NCBI RefSeq assembly: GCF_019402645.1 | Contig: NZ_VKKS01000001.1 | Coordinates: forward strand, 1,127,622-1,178,919 | Length of the DNA: 51,298 bases | From: Morganella morganii | GTDB lineage: Bacteria > Pseudomonadota > Gammaproteobacteria > Enterobacterales > Enterobacteriaceae | Reading direction: 5' to 3' | Shown here: positions 1 to 9,439 of the stretch, in pieces | Layout of the letters: every line of letters begins with the position of its first letter | Position numbering within the stretch: position 1 is the stretch's first letter | The notes under the pieces: model-generated | Told to the model about the DNA's origin: nothing | The model's database searches: none | What the model saw: the letters and a program-made list of their open reading frames with translations, nothing else | Translations under genes and position numbers: made by a program

Positions 1-1
1 T

Positions 2-725
2 GATGCTATCGGACTGGAAAAACAGTTACGGGATAATGAACGCGTCATTGTGTTACTGACACCGGATGAAGCAGGAAAGGTTCTGAATGAACTGAAAGAT
101 CATGGTAAATCCTATGTCCATGATGCCTATTCTTTTGTCAGTTCATATATCGGTAATATACGCGGAAGGGTTTTCCGTAGCCGCATTATTACACGAGTTT
201 AATTTTAAATTCGGCATCACGGCAACAGAGTATATTGCTGCCAATGGCAGCGTTATGATCAAACTCAGTGGTTACGCAGGATTACGTCATCAATTAAATG
301 CGACTCATTACCTGGCTGATAATGGTAAAGTGATCGGCATGGGGATAGGTCAGCGCGGACTGAATGCCGCAACTATTGATGGTATGCGTTATACTTTTAT
401 TGCCGCAGCCGGATTCCGGTTATTACAGCTTATTTTCCAGAAAGATTATGACCTGTATAATTTTGTCGGTGATATCACTATGGATGTGGCGAAGCTGGGA
501 GTCGCTTCGTTCATTGCCTGGGGATCAGGAACATTAGGTTTATCTATTTTTATTGTTGCCAGTCCAATTGTTATTGGTGGGGCAGTATTTGTTGTTGGTT
601 TTACAGTTGCTATTTTATTGAATTACTTAGATTCTTATTTTGAATTAAGCGAGAAACTAGTAAAAAAAATGAGAGAAATAAAAAACATTCCTGAACATGA
701 AAAATATTGGAAGGGAAACAGATGA
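2..725 (+). pseudogene. YafU-like inner membrane protein, apparently frameshifted, 5' end off window
   Basis: The C-terminal part (from about base 160 to 725) contains a motif close to E. coli YafU: VGDITMDVAK, two hydrophobic helices, then YFELSEKL and a basic tail. The family has no established function; I recognise it from memory of YafU only. Upstream, a different frame (bases 2-202) is open from the window edge and reads a normal-looking helical segment (LLTPDEAGKVLNEL, HGKSYVHDAYSFVSSYI) before a stop at 200-202. The two segments would join smoothly if two bases had been lost in the TA-rich stretch near 150-162. I therefore call one gene broken by a frameshift. The alternative is a separate downstream gene starting at or after base 102 that overlaps the end of another gene. 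Confidence 0.5.
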
Positions 726-1162
726 TAAATAAACAAAAAATAGGGGCTATCCTCTTTTTCATACTCGGAGTACTTTTCATTCCTTTGTTTTTTTTAGGGG
801 CGAATACGGTACTAGATGTTTTAGAGAAAAAAAGCGACATGATATTTTTATCACAAGGGATTGTATTTACAACCGCAACCCCTTTGTTGTCATATTTTTT
901 CATTAGCGTTGCTATTAAATCCCTTATTCTTCAGAGAAAAAATGAAAGAATAAAAGACACAAACAAATATATATGGATATTCAAAAGCTTGTTTTTTATT
1001 TTCTTACTATCTTTCCCTGTTACTTGGTATTTAATATCAGAGTTAACCGCGAATAACTATGAAAAATGCCCAGAAAAAAACATGTTTATTCAAAAATACA
1101 CGACAGATCTGTCTTTGTGTTCGGATCCTTATTATGAAGAAAGAGCTGGTGTAAAAAGATGA
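722..1162 (+). CDS. Small polytopic membrane protein (DUF1240-like?)
   Basis: A 146-residue protein with about three membrane segments (roughly residues 7-28, 43-65 and 83-105) and a polar C-terminal tail with three cysteines. The ATG at 722 is preceded by GGAAGGG at good spacing, so I prefer it to the in-frame TTG at 707. It overlaps the end of the YafU-like gene by a few bases, so the two are probably cotranscribed. The sequence is very A+T-rich compared with the genes after 1.96 kb, which suggests acquired DNA. It resembles the uncharacterised DUF1240 family in layout; that assignment is from memory and weak. A role as an immunity partner of the upstream gene is only a guess from context. 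Confidence 0.55.
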   Translation: MINKQKIGAILFFILGVLFIPLFFLGANTVLDVLEKKSDMIFLSQGIVFTTATPLLSYFFISVAIKSLILQRKNERIKDTNKYIWIFKSLFFIFLLSFPVTWYLISELTANNYEKCPEKNMFIQKYTTDLSLCSDPYYEERAGVKR

Positions 1163-1301
1163 GCCAATCATTCCGTTCAATGTATATACGTGATGTCAGT
1201 AAATACTGATGCAACAACCACACTTGCATTTTGTCCGAAAGTGCCTTATTACCTCCCGGTACCCGGCATCTTACGGTTAGCGCACTACACAAATTCTAAA
1301 C

Positions 1302-1322
1302 CCCGCAATCGCGGGTTTTTTT
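1302..1322 (+). terminator. Rho-independent terminator after the 722-1162 gene
   Basis: The stem CCCGC / GCGGG with a four-base loop is followed by a run of seven or more T residues. It lies about 140 bases after the stop codon of the small membrane protein. A second C/G-rich hairpin (AGGGG...CCCCT, about 1338-1356) follows. The bases 1163-1300 hold no gene I can support. Confidence 0.75.
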
Positions 1323-1372
1323 ATGTCTGAAATTCAAAGAGGGGATTTCTCCCCTTTAACTACCTTCATGTT

Positions 1373-1425
1373 GTGAATTGGGTGGCTGGCGGGTGTTGGT
1401 AGCACTGTCCCGGCCATTCATCCTG
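1373..1425 (+). ncRNA. C4-like phage antisense RNA, first copy (partial)
   Basis: The sequence is closely similar to 36126-36180 elsewhere in this window, including an invariant GGGTGTTGGTAGCAC core. Bases 1384-1415 fold into a hairpin, GGCTGG...CCGGCC around GGGTG...CACT. Where the other copy has CCAGCC this one has CCGGCC, which still pairs through a G-U wobble, so structure is kept. The pattern matches my memory of the C4 antisense RNA family (phages P1/P7, related to the P4 CI RNA), which controls immunity and antirepressor operons. The downstream hairpin of the second copy is not obvious here, so this one may be decayed. Confidence 0.5.
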
Positions 1426-1453
1426 TGAGCCTGGTGATTCCCGTACCGAACTG

Positions 1454-1900
1454 ATGAAAGTCATAACCGTGTGTGCCAAAACCGAAGCGATATCCAACCG
1501 TAAAATCCGGACGGCAGAACAGGTTATTGAAACCATACAGCTCCCGGTGCAACCGCACCCGGATATCCCGGTGGCGAAAGACAATAACGGTTATGAGCTG
1601 GTTTATATCGATGACAACGTGCCGGAAGACAGTAGTCTGATTATTGAAACCAGTCACCGGCAGCACGCGCATTTACGGGAGCGTTTCCGAAAGACATCAC
1701 CCCGGAAGGTGAGCGTATTTTCTATCAGGACGGTGAACCGTGTGACCTGCCGAAACGATGTGCAGGTGGAAATGTTCCGGGGCTCAGTGTGGAATATGAA
1801 GCAGCGTGAACGGGTTGAACAGATGGAACGCGAACAGGCAGAACGTGAAGCCCGGGAAGAAGCCGCACTGGTGGATGTCCGGCGCGGCTGTTTCGTATTA
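1454..1900 (+). pseudogene. Decayed phage-type gene remnant after the C4-like RNA
   Basis: Plausible protein sequence is spread over two frames. An ATG at 1454 opens a frame reading MKVITVCAKTEAISNRKIRT and continuing to about 1670 (HPDIPVAKDNNGYELVYIDD). From about 1655 to 1813 a different frame reads AFPKDITPEGERIFYQDGEP up to a stop. A coiled-coil-like stretch rich in Glu/Arg (MKQRERVEQMEREQAERE, from about 1797) is again in the first frame. The first frame stays open to 2434, but that part is antisense to tcyP and meaningless. I do not recognise the product. Frame changes suggest a degraded gene at the right edge of the island. Confidence 0.35.
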
Positions 1901-1963
1901 TATAGTGACTCTGGTGCACAGTGGTGCATTTTCTGTTATCTGACGATAATCATCGGCGGGATA

Positions 1964-3358
1964 TTACCCCTGTTGCAAGTCCTCGTCGTTATCATTATTA
2001 AACAGTGCTTTATCTGTCTGGCCCAGGATCTGGCTGGTGACTGTCCCTGCGGTCATGGAACCACTGACGTTCAGTGCGGTACGTCCCATATCAATCAGCG
2101 GCTCGACAGAAATCAGCAGTGCGACCAGTGTGACCGGCAGACCCATTGCAGGCAGGACAATAAGTGCAGCGAAGGTTGCACCACCACCGACACCGGCAAC
2201 ACCGGCAGAACTGACAGTAACAATACCGACCAGGGTGGCAATCCACAGCGGGTCAAACGGGTTAATACCGACGGTTGGTGCAACCATAACGGCCAGCATG
2301 GCAGGGTAAATCCCCGCACAGCCGTTCTGGCCGATGGTAGTACCAAAGGAGGCCGCAAACCCGGCGATAGAGTCCGGAATACCGATACGGCGGGTCTGTG
2401 CTTCCACGCTCAGCGGGATACTGGCTGCACTTGAACGGCTGGTAAAGGCGAAGGTCAGTACCGGCGCGATTTTACGGAAGAAACGCAGCGGGTTGATACC
2501 GGCAATACCAACAATCAGGCCGTGAACCACAAACATCAGCAGGATCGCAATATAAGAGGCAACAACGAAAGTACCTAATTTAATGATGTCCTGAATATTT
2601 GAACCGGCAACGACTTTGGTCATCAGAGCAAACACGCCGTAAGGGGTAAAGCGCATTACCAGACGCACCAGTTTCATCACCCATGCCTGGAGGATATCAA
2701 TCGCCCCGAGCACTTTGGCACCGCGCTCTTCGTTGTCTTTAATCAGCTGAAGTGCGGCAACCCCCATAAAGGCAGCAAAAATCACCACGCTGATGATGGA
2801 TGTCGGGTTAGCACCGGTCAGGTCAGCAAACGGGTTTTTCGGAATAAAGGACAGGATAAGCTGCGGCAGTGTCAGGTCAGACACTTTACCCGCATACTGG
2901 GATTCCAGTTGGGTCAGGCGCGCGGTTTCTTTCACACCCTGAATCAGACCGTCTGCGGTTAAGCCAAAGGCGAGAGTGATCAAAATACCGATTAACGCGG
3001 CAATTGCGGTAGTGATCAGCAGAGTACCGATAGTCAGCACGCTGATTTTACCCAGCGATGATGCCTGATGCAGACGGGCAACCGCGCTGAGAATGGACGC
3101 GAAGACCAGCGGCATGATCACCATCTGTAACAGCTTCACATAGCCGTTACCGATGATATCAAACCATGGCAGTGCCTGTTTTACGGCATCATGCTCTGTA
3201 CCGTAGAATGCATTCAGCCCGAGGCCGAACAGAACACCGATCACCAGACCGGTGAGTACCTTTTTGGACAGACTCCAGTCCTTATTGCTGCAGAGCTTCA
3301 TCAGCACCAGCAGCAGAATAACGAATATGGCGAGATTGCTGATTAATGGAAAGTTCAT
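1964..3358 (-). CDS. tcyP: L-cystine uptake transporter TcyP
   Basis: Sodium/dicarboxylate (SDF) family symporter that imports L-cystine across the inner membrane. The protein is 464 residues from the ATG at 3358, matching E. coli TcyP (YdjN, 463). It shows about eight membrane spans, the first re-entrant hairpin serine motif [12 protein letters not shown] and the glycine-rich second hairpin [12 protein letters not shown] typical of the family. A longer reading from 3424 is open, but GGAG lies just upstream of 3358 and the family starts at MNFPL. Its neighbour ydjM and the following genes keep the E. coli order ydjN-ydjM-yniC-yniB-yniA. It transcribes toward the accessory island. Confidence 0.93.
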   Translation of the reverse strand: MNFPLISNLAIFVILLLVLMKLCSNKDWSLSKKVLTGLVIGVLFGLGLNAFYGTEHDAVKQALPWFDIIGNGYVKLLQMVIMPLVFASILSAVARLHQASSLGKISVLTIGTLLITTAIAALIGILITLAFGLTADGLIQGVKETARLTQLESQYAGKVSDLTLPQLILSFIPKNPFADLTGANPTSIISVVIFAAFMGVAALQLIKDNEERGAKVLGAIDILQAWVMKLVRLVMRFTPYGVFALMTKVVAGSNIQDIIKLGTFVVASYIAILLMFVVHGLIVGIAGINPLRFFRKIAPVLTFAFTSRSSAASIPLSVEAQTRRIGIPDSIAGFAASFGTTIGQNGCAGIYPAMLAVMVAPTVGINPFDPLWIATLVGIVTVSSAGVAGVGGGATFAALIVLPAMGLPVTLVALLISVEPLIDMGRTALNVSGSMTAGTVTSQILGQTDKALFNNDNDEDLQQG

Positions 3359-3592
3359 CCCGGTCTCCGATACCTGTTGGTATGTTGTTATAGTGTGTTG
3401 ACTAAATCGCATACAGTTATGCAAATGCTGAAACTGTAAAAGATGCGTTATAGATTAACAGGAGTTTTATGCATTACTTATAATGAATCTGAATTATTTA
3501 TAGCTATATTGTAGATCACAGGGATTGATTTAGCTTGCACAGGCACTAAATGGGCTTTTTCCTATAGCAGATGGTTATATAAAACGGATTAT

Positions 3593-4150
3593 CTATAACC
3601 TGGCCGATAGTTGAGCCAGCACCAGCTCCCGCAGATGATCCCACCAGATTTCCCAGTGTGCGGGCAGATAGAACGAAGCCAGCAATACAACCAGCGCCAC
3701 ACTGCGCTCTGCCCGTTTGTTGGCTTTGCTGCCCAGCAGCGGAATACAAAAACGCCAGCGCACCGGCCATAGCAGCGGGATCCCGGAGGTGGTCAGCATA
3801 TCCCCCGCCAGATGGCTGAGATACCCGACAATTACTGCCTGATAAAAATCGGCCGGGACAGACCAACTGACCGGCAGTTGTGTGCGGAATAAGACAACGC
3901 CGGTCAGAATGGCCAGCAGGCTGTGAGTGAAACCTCTGTGGCCGCACAGGCGGGAGATCGGTACAGAAATAAAGCGGACCCACTGGCCCAGCATGGACTT
4001 CGGATGGTCGATATCCGGCAGCAGTGCACCGGCGAGGGCGCCGGGGAGCAGGTGCAGCCAATCCCCCTGACTGATATCAGGCGAAATCTGAAGCTGATGA
4101 ACCATCACTACAGAAGCGACAGAGAAAAGCAGGTGACCCTCAGCCGTCAT
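3593..4150 (-). CDS. ydjM: YdjM, inner membrane metal-dependent hydrolase family, SOS-type gene
   Basis: A 185-residue membrane protein of the YdjM/DUF457 family. The family's putative metal ligands are visible: DIDHPKS near residue 46, HRGFTHS near 70 and HLAGDM near 112. Three to four hydrophobic segments surround them. In E. coli ydjM is a LexA-regulated gene of unknown substrate; a LexA-like site lies just upstream here at 4171-4186. The gene stands alone between tcyP and hxpB on the minus strand. An overlapping frame 3546-4061 on the same strand is a shadow. Confidence 0.88.
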   Translation of the reverse strand: MTAEGHLLFSVASVVMVHQLQISPDISQGDWLHLLPGALAGALLPDIDHPKSMLGQWVRFISVPISRLCGHRGFTHSLLAILTGVVLFRTQLPVSWSVPADFYQAVIVGYLSHLAGDMLTTSGIPLLWPVRWRFCIPLLGSKANKRAERSVALVVLLASFYLPAHWEIWWDHLRELVLAQLSARL

Positions 4151-4170
4151 GATACCGGGTAAATACTCAG

Positions 4171-4186
4171 GTGTTTATTTATACAG
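4171..4186 (-). promoter_or_regulatory. LexA-like SOS box upstream of ydjM
   Basis: On the minus strand the site reads CTGTATAAATAAACAC, against the LexA consensus CTGTATATATATACAG (three differences; 13 of 16 match). It is 21 bases upstream of the ydjM start, where an operator would block transcription. E. coli ydjM is a known LexA target, which supports the call. Confidence 0.65.
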
Positions 4187-4315
4187 TGTTACAGTATAAA
4201 GTCTTTTATGACGCCCGGCCATAGGGTAAGAGAGAAAAAGGCTTATTTATTAATGAATAACTCCGGAATATTTCACTAACGGAGCAGGGCGGGATATTTC
4301 CCGCCACAAAAATAC

Positions 4316-4981
4316 TCAGCTGACCATGGCGGCAGTCAGTTCACTGAGTGATGACAGACGGTAATCCGCCAGTGACCAGCGCGGATCTGCTGCCATTTCA
4401 GCAGACGGTACCACAATGGAGCGCATCCGGGCGGCTTTGCAGGCAATCATACCATTAACCGAATCTTCCAGTGCAACACATTGTACCGGCGGGACACTCA
4501 GCGCTTCAGCGGCATTCAGGTAAACTTGCGGATGCGGCTTGCTGTATGGCAGATCACCGGCAGAAACCACAGCATCAAAATAATGGCGGATGTTAAACAT
4601 TTCCAGTACGGATTCCAGCATATAGAGCGGCGATGCGGAAGCCAGCGCGATTTTCAGCCCCTGTGATCGGCACAGAGAGAGAGCATGTTCCACGCCGGGC
4701 AGAAGCGGGCGCTCTTTTTCCACCATTGCGATAGTGGAATCAATAATTCGCTGTATAATCTCCTCTTTGGAGGGGGTCTGCCACGGCGAAGCGTGATACC
4801 ACAGTTCCACGACCTGGTCGATGCGCAGACCCAGCATATCGGGCAGTTTATCCCGCAGTGACATATCCAGACCAATGCTGCTGAAAACCTGATTTTCACT
4901 CTGAAGCCAGAACGGCTCGGAATCAATCAGTAAACCATCCATATCAAAAATAGCGGCCTGTACCGGTAAGGTGTGGGACAT
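4316..4981 (-). CDS. hxpB: Hexitol/2-deoxyglucose-6-phosphate phosphatase HxpB
   Basis: HAD-superfamily sugar phosphatase (formerly YniC) that dephosphorylates 2-deoxyglucose-6-phosphate and hexitol phosphates in the cytoplasm. At 221-222 residues it equals the E. coli protein. HAD motifs are present in order: FDMDGLLIDSE (residues ~10-20, nucleophile Asp), LASASP (motif II), KPHPQVYL (motif III Lys) and LEDSVNG (motif IV). AGGAG sits ahead of the ATG at 4981; the longer open frame to 5035 has no ribosome site. Transcribed alone on the minus strand. Confidence 0.92.
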   Translation of the reverse strand: MSHTLPVQAAIFDMDGLLIDSEPFWLQSENQVFSSIGLDMSLRDKLPDMLGLRIDQVVELWYHASPWQTPSKEEIIQRIIDSTIAMVEKERPLLPGVEHALSLCRSQGLKIALASASPLYMLESVLEMFNIRHYFDAVVSAGDLPYSKPHPQVYLNAAEALSVPPVQCVALEDSVNGMIACKAARMRSIVVPSAEMAADPRWSLADYRLSSLSELTAAMVS

Positions 4982-5161
4982 AGTGTATGCTCCTGATATC
5001 CTGCAATGAATTAAAACACTCTCTGATTGTAACAAGCCGGGCCGGAGAGTTCATCAGGTGACTTAATAATTTACGGGGTAAAAAAGTCCGGAATAATGAT
5101 AATGATCTTCTCCTGATTTCTGCGCTATGATTACAGGGAAAAAATCAAATGAGGAAAGCGC

Positions 5162-5701
5162 ATGACGCTGCAACAGGCCCGCTGGGTTGCTGTATTTAAA
5201 CGGGTAGCTGGTTGGGTGGTTTTTATTCCGGCTCTGATCTCAACCATTGTTTCATTACTGAAACTGGCTCATCAGCAGAGTACCGGCAGTGATAAAATTA
5301 ATGCTGTTATCGGGGATTTTATTAATGTGGTGACGGAAATGATCCGTGTGAATACCCCTTTCCTGAATACATTCTGGAATAATTCCCCTGTGCCGGATAA
5401 ATTACTCGGTTTTGAAGGTCATAATCTGAGTTTTTTACTGATTTATATCCTGATGTTTGTGGGGCTGGCACTGAGTGCATCCGGTATCCGTATGTCCCGG
5501 CAGGTAAAATTTATTCGCGAGAACATTGAAGATCAGACCATTATTGAAAATGCCAGAGAGAGCGGAAAAACGCCGGCGGATTTAATCGCCAAAATTCGGA
5601 TTCCGAATCACACTATTTTCCGGCAGATTTTTGTGCTGTATGTGCTGCCGGTATTTATCGGCGCGATTGCGTGGTTCTTAATTAAATTCCTTAACTGGTA
5701 A
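5162..5701 (+). CDS. yniB: YniB family inner membrane protein
   Basis: A 179-residue protein matching E. coli YniB (178) in length and position beside hxpB and yniA. It has membrane segments near residues 15-35, 95-115 and 155-177, with polar stretches between. No biochemical function is known. GAGGAAAG precedes the ATG. It converges with yniA and shares a bidirectional terminator with it. Confidence 0.88.
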   Translation: MTLQQARWVAVFKRVAGWVVFIPALISTIVSLLKLAHQQSTGSDKINAVIGDFINVVTEMIRVNTPFLNTFWNNSPVPDKLLGFEGHNLSFLLIYILMFVGLALSASGIRMSRQVKFIRENIEDQTIIENARESGKTPADLIAKIRIPNHTIFRQIFVLYVLPVFIGAIAWFLIKFLNW

Positions 5702-5723
5702 GCAGTACAGCCTGAATAAAAAA

Positions 5724-5757
5724 ATACCCCGCAGAGTCTCTGACGGGGTATTTTTTT
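5724..5757. terminator. Bidirectional terminator between yniB and yniA
   Basis: The hairpin ATACCCCG / CGGGGTAT has an A-run on its left and a T-run on its right, so it can stop transcription from both converging genes. Confidence 0.85.
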
Positions 5758-5773
5758 AGCCGGAAAACGGGGG

Positions 5774-6637
5774 TTATCCCGCGAGAATATCGTCAATAAT
5801 GGCCTGAGCACTCTGATAATAGCGGTCACCGAATAAATGGCTGCGGTGAAGCTGATAATAGAGCTGATACAGCGGCTGACGCTCTAAAAAACCACTCTCC
5901 AGCGGCCAGACCTGCTGATAGCCGTCGAGGATTTGCATCGGCAGCTCAGGGAAAAAAGAGAGCATCGCCAGATCACATTCGCGATCGCCCCAGTAACATG
6001 CAGGGTCAAACACGACAGTTCTGCCGTCAGCCACTGCTGCACAGTTTGACGGCCATAAGTCGCCGTGAAGCAGGGAGGGTTGTGGCTGATGGTTTGCCAG
6101 TTTTTGCTGCACACGCTGAATAATACTGTCGATATCGCCGAAGATAATGCCTTTCTCTTTTGCCAGCTGTAACTGCCAGCCGATACGTTTTTCAGCAAAG
6201 AAAGACGCCCATTTTTTGTCCCAGGCATTCGGTTGCGGGTTAGTGCCCAGCAGATTATCTTCATCGAAACCATAACGGGGCTGCTCATGCCACTGATGCA
6301 GACGCGCCAGCTGCTGCCCGAACATATATGCGGAATGAGAATCAAAAGGCTTCAGCGGCAGATATTCCATAATCAGGAAGCTGAACTCTTTTGTCGACCC
6401 GACACCATAAACGGCGGGGGTTGTCAGTGTACGGCTGCGGCTGAGGGCATCAAGCTGCTCCGCCTCGGTTTTGAATACCTGCAACATGTCACGCCGGTTA
6501 TATTTGATGAAAACCGGATGATCACCGTAACGGGCACTCCGGGAACGATGGATTTCACCGCCATTGAGTTGTTTTTTGTCAGAGAACGAATGTTCGCCGA
6601 AATGTTCACTGAGTATACGTCCTGCTGCCTGCCACAT
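5774..6637 (-). CDS. yniA: YniA, fructosamine/ketosamine kinase family protein
   Basis: Aminoglycoside-phosphotransferase-fold kinase of the fructosamine-3-kinase family, thought to phosphorylate glycated amines so that they fall off proteins. The protein has 287 residues from the ATG at 6637. The catalytic loop HGDLWPSN (residue ~194) and the metal-binding FDPACYWGDRECDLAM stretch (~214) are intact, as is the LHQW motif. I chose the ATG because GAGGTGG precedes it at ideal spacing; the upstream GTG at 6649 would place that site inside the gene. Same relative position as in E. coli. Confidence 0.92.
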   Translation of the reverse strand: MWQAAGRILSEHFGEHSFSDKKQLNGGEIHRSRSARYGDHPVFIKYNRRDMLQVFKTEAEQLDALSRSRTLTTPAVYGVGSTKEFSFLIMEYLPLKPFDSHSAYMFGQQLARLHQWHEQPRYGFDEDNLLGTNPQPNAWDKKWASFFAEKRIGWQLQLAKEKGIIFGDIDSIIQRVQQKLANHQPQPSLLHGDLWPSNCAAVADGRTVVFDPACYWGDRECDLAMLSFFPELPMQILDGYQQVWPLESGFLERQPLYQLYYQLHRSHLFGDRYYQSAQAIIDDILAG

Positions 6638-6787
6638 GAGCCACCTCACTAAGCCGTCTATCAGTTAGTCTATCTTACCGCCGGAAAATAAAAGAAAAAA
6701 GCGGACATCTCACACAAATTACACAGTAACTGCGGGGAAATACAGAAAAGGACAAAAAAGGACGGCTGTTTCGGAAGAGTCCGGACA

Positions 6788-6819
6788 CGGGGGATATTCC
6801 GGTGACAGAATATCCCCCG
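6788..6819. repeat. Perfect 12-bp inverted repeat after sitD
   Basis: CGGGGGATATTC and its exact reverse complement are separated by eight bases, 13 bases beyond the sitD stop. No clear T-run follows on either strand, so it is a 3'-end stabilising hairpin or an atypical terminator for the sit operon. Confidence 0.6.
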
Positions 6820-6831
6820 CTATGCAGAGGG

Positions 6832-7686
6832 TCAGGCAACCTGTCTGCGGCGTTTCAGGGCAGATAACCGCAGCTGGTTATAAATCAGTGCCAGCACGAA
6901 ACAGAGCGCCTGCACCAGTACAATACAGGCACCGGTAGCCCCGTCGATATGGAAGCTGACGACAGTACCGATATAACTTGAGCTGACAGAAACCAGAATT
7001 GCCACCAGAATCATTTTGCCGAAACTGCGGCACAGCAGGAAGGCGATGATACCCGGTGAAATAAGCATGGCGATCACCAGAATGATCCCGACTGCCTGGA
7101 GGGATGCCACGATGGTCAGTGCAAGCAGTGATAACAGTCCGTAGTGCAGCATACGTACCGGCAGCCCGAGAACCCGGGCCTGATTGGGATCAAAGCAGTA
7201 CAGCATGAAATCCTTATATTTCACCATCAGCACCACCATGGTCAGCCCGGCGATAATCAGGGTCTGACGCAGTTCTGCCTGTGTGATCCCGAGGATATTA
7301 CCGAACAAAATGTGCGTCAGGTGCTGTTCAGTATCAATGCGGGTAAACAGCACCAGACCGAGGGCAAACATGCCGGAGAAAACAATCCCCATCACTGTAT
7401 CTTCTTTGATCCGGCTGTGTTCTTTCAGATAACCGGTGGCAAAGGCACAGAAAAGCCCGGATACAAATGCCCCGATAATCAGCGGAATACCCATCACGAA
7501 AGCTATCACAATGCCCGGCAGAACGGCATGGGAAATGGCATCTCCCATCAGTGACCAGCCTTTGAGCACCAGAAAGCAGGAGAGAACAGCACAGACCGCG
7601 CCGGTCAGGATCGCGGCAAATATGGCCCGTTGCATAAACGGAAAGGTAAACGGGTCGATAAACAGTGAGGTCAGAAAATCACTCAT
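6832..7686 (-). CDS. sitD: Manganese/iron ABC transporter permease SitD (YfeD)
   Basis: ABC-3 family (metal chelate) permease, the second membrane subunit of the SitABCD/YfeABCD importer. It has 284 residues with about eight membrane helices. The family signature [20 protein letters not shown] is near residue 40 and the cytoplasmic coupling segment around residues 80-100. It overlaps the end of sitC by 4 bases (ATGA), which indicates translational coupling. It is paralogous to SitC. The final residues are basic (ALKRRRQVA). Confidence 0.9.
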   Translation of the reverse strand: MSDFLTSLFIDPFTFPFMQRAIFAAILTGAVCAVLSCFLVLKGWSLMGDAISHAVLPGIVIAFVMGIPLIIGAFVSGLFCAFATGYLKEHSRIKEDTVMGIVFSGMFALGLVLFTRIDTEQHLTHILFGNILGITQAELRQTLIIAGLTMVVLMVKYKDFMLYCFDPNQARVLGLPVRMLHYGLLSLLALTIVASLQAVGIILVIAMLISPGIIAFLLCRSFGKMILVAILVSVSSSYIGTVVSFHIDGATGACIVLVQALCFVLALIYNQLRLSALKRRRQVA

Positions 7687-8558
7687 GAGTTTGCCTCCTG
7701 ACGCAGTTTTGCTGATTCCCGGCGGGCACGGCGGCGGGCGGAGAGCATGCCGTGTTTTGGTGCAAAGAAGAAGGCAATCAGGAAAATAACGGTCTGTAAG
7801 GTCACAATCATGCCGCCGGTCGCCCCGTTCAGGAAATAACTGATATAGGCACCGGCACTGCTGGTGACCGCCCCTAAAACGACGGCGATAACCAGCAATT
7901 TTTTAAACTGATCGGTTAACAGATAGGCGGTAGCTCCCGGGGTTATCACCATAGCAATGACCAGAATCGCCCCGACCGTCTGGAGTGCCGCGACAGTACA
8001 GGCGCTGAGCAGAGTAAAGAAAATAATTTTCAGTGCCAGCGGATTCAGGCCGATGGAACGGGCGTGTGTTTCATCAAAAAAGACCACCAGAAGATCTTTC
8101 CGGATAAATATCAGCACGAGGAAAGAAATGGCAGTAATAATTTCCACCTGCAACATATCTTCATCAGCAATTCCGAGGATATTTCCCATAATAATAGTTT
8201 GCACATTCACAGAGGTCGGGTTCAGGGAGACGATCAACAGACCGGCTGCAAAGAAAGTGGAAAATATAAACCCGATCACCGCATCTTCCCGCAACCGGGT
8301 CAGATGACGGACAAAGGTCATGGAAAGGGCGGCCAGCATGCCGGTGAAGAAAGCACCGACAGAGTAAGGAAAGCCGAGAGCATAAGCTCCCGCCACACCG
8401 GGAACCACCGAGTGGGAGAGAGCATCCCCCATCAGTGACCAGCCTTTGAGCATCAGGTAAGCGGACAGAAAGGCACACACAGCACCCACAATGCCACTCA
8501 CCCAGATGGCCTTCACCATATAGTTATATTCAAACGGCTGGAGTAACAGCTCTGTCAT
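7683..8558 (-). CDS. sitC: Manganese/iron ABC transporter permease SitC (YfeC)
   Basis: ABC-3 family permease forming the membrane channel with SitD. The protein has 291 residues, about eight hydrophobic helices and the conserved [20 protein letters not shown] motif near residue 36, almost identical to that of SitD. A basic tail ([13 protein letters not shown]) ends the protein. It overlaps sitB by 4 bases and sitD by 4 bases, so all four genes read as one operon from the Fur-controlled promoter ahead of sitA. Confidence 0.9.
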   Translation of the reverse strand: MTELLLQPFEYNYMVKAIWVSGIVGAVCAFLSAYLMLKGWSLMGDALSHSVVPGVAGAYALGFPYSVGAFFTGMLAALSMTFVRHLTRLREDAVIGFIFSTFFAAGLLIVSLNPTSVNVQTIIMGNILGIADEDMLQVEIITAISFLVLIFIRKDLLVVFFDETHARSIGLNPLALKIIFFTLLSACTVAALQTVGAILVIAMVITPGATAYLLTDQFKKLLVIAVVLGAVTSSAGAYISYFLNGATGGMIVTLQTVIFLIAFFFAPKHGMLSARRRARRESAKLRQEANS

Positions 8559-9439
8559 GGCTGTTCTTCCTTACTGCCGGTCTGTACCGTCAGATTATCC
8601 TGATGACCGTAGAAAACAGCGGCGCGTTCGTCATCAGTAATGACCGTCAGTGAGCGCGGGTCGTCGTCGTCATGCAGATCCGGCCCGGACAGATTGATAT
8701 GACGCAGAACACCGCCGAAAGTTTTTTCCAGGTTTTTCTGTGTAAACGTAGTGGCGGTCGGGCCGCTGTCGAGCACAGTACGGTTTATCAGGATCACGTG
8801 ATCACAGAACTCCGGCACACTGCCGAGGTTATGAGTGGATACCAGCACCAGGTGTCCCTCTTCGCGCAGTGAACGCAGTAAATCGATAATCGCATTCTCC
8901 GTTTTGACATCCACACCGGTAAACGGCTCATCCAGCAGCAACACTTTGCCGTTCTGTGCCAGGGCGCGTGCCAGAAACACGCGCTTTTTCTGTCCGCCGG
9001 AGAGTTCGCCTATCTGGCGGTGACCTAATCCGGTAAGGCCGACACGCTCCAGTGCAACGGCTACGGCTTTTTTGTCCTCTTTGCCGGGAATGCGCAGAAA
9101 GCCCATTTTACCGTAGCGACCCATCATCACCACGTCAGATACCAGAACCGGAAAGTTCCAGTCCACTTCTTCTGTCTGCGGAACATAGGCAATCACATTT
9201 TTTTTCAGCGCGGTACGTACCGGTTCATCATTCAGTGTCACCCGGCCCTGTGTCGGAGTGACCAGCCCCATAATGGTTTTGAACAGGGTGGATTTACCGC
9301 TGCCGTTAATACCGACGAGGGCACAGATAGATCCGCCCTCTATGCTGAAACTGGCATCAAAAATCGCGGTATGGCCGTTGTTGTAGGTGACAGTGGCGTT
9401 ATCGACAACCAGCTGTGGTTTGCTGAACTGATCACTCAT
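8555..9439 (-). CDS. sitB: Manganese/iron ABC transporter ATPase SitB (YfeB)
   Basis: Cytoplasmic ATPase of the SitABCD importer, 294 residues. Walker A GINGSGKS (~43), the Q-loop [10 protein letters not shown] (~91), signature LSGGQKKR (~143), Walker [12 protein letters not shown] (~164) and the switch His in STHNLGS are all present. The C-terminal extension contains an acidic [10 protein letters not shown] stretch. It overlaps sitA and sitC by 4 bases each. Confidence 0.92.
   Translation of the reverse strand: MSDQFSKPQLVVDNATVTYNNGHTAIFDASFSIEGGSICALVGINGSGKSTLFKTIMGLVTPTQGRVTLNDEPVRTALKKNVIAYVPQTEEVDWNFPVLVSDVVMMGRYGKMGFLRIPGKEDKKAVAVALERVGLTGLGHRQIGELSGGQKKRVFLARALAQNGKVLLLDEPFTGVDVKTENAIIDLLRSLREEGHLVLVSTHNLGSVPEFCDHVILINRTVLDSGPTATTFTQKNLEKTFGGVLRHINLSGPDLHDDDDPRSLTVITDDERAAVFYGHQDNLTVQTGSKEEQP

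Noticed and set aside
1964-2434. Plus-strand open frame continuing from 1454 to 2434
   Set aside because: Past about 1930 it is antisense to the well-supported tcyP gene and its translation is rich in Cys/Asn/Thr without family features.
4288-4305. Hairpin GGCGGGATATTTCCCGCC as hxpB terminator
   Set aside because: The stem is good, but no T-run follows in the direction of hxpB transcription, so termination is not supported.
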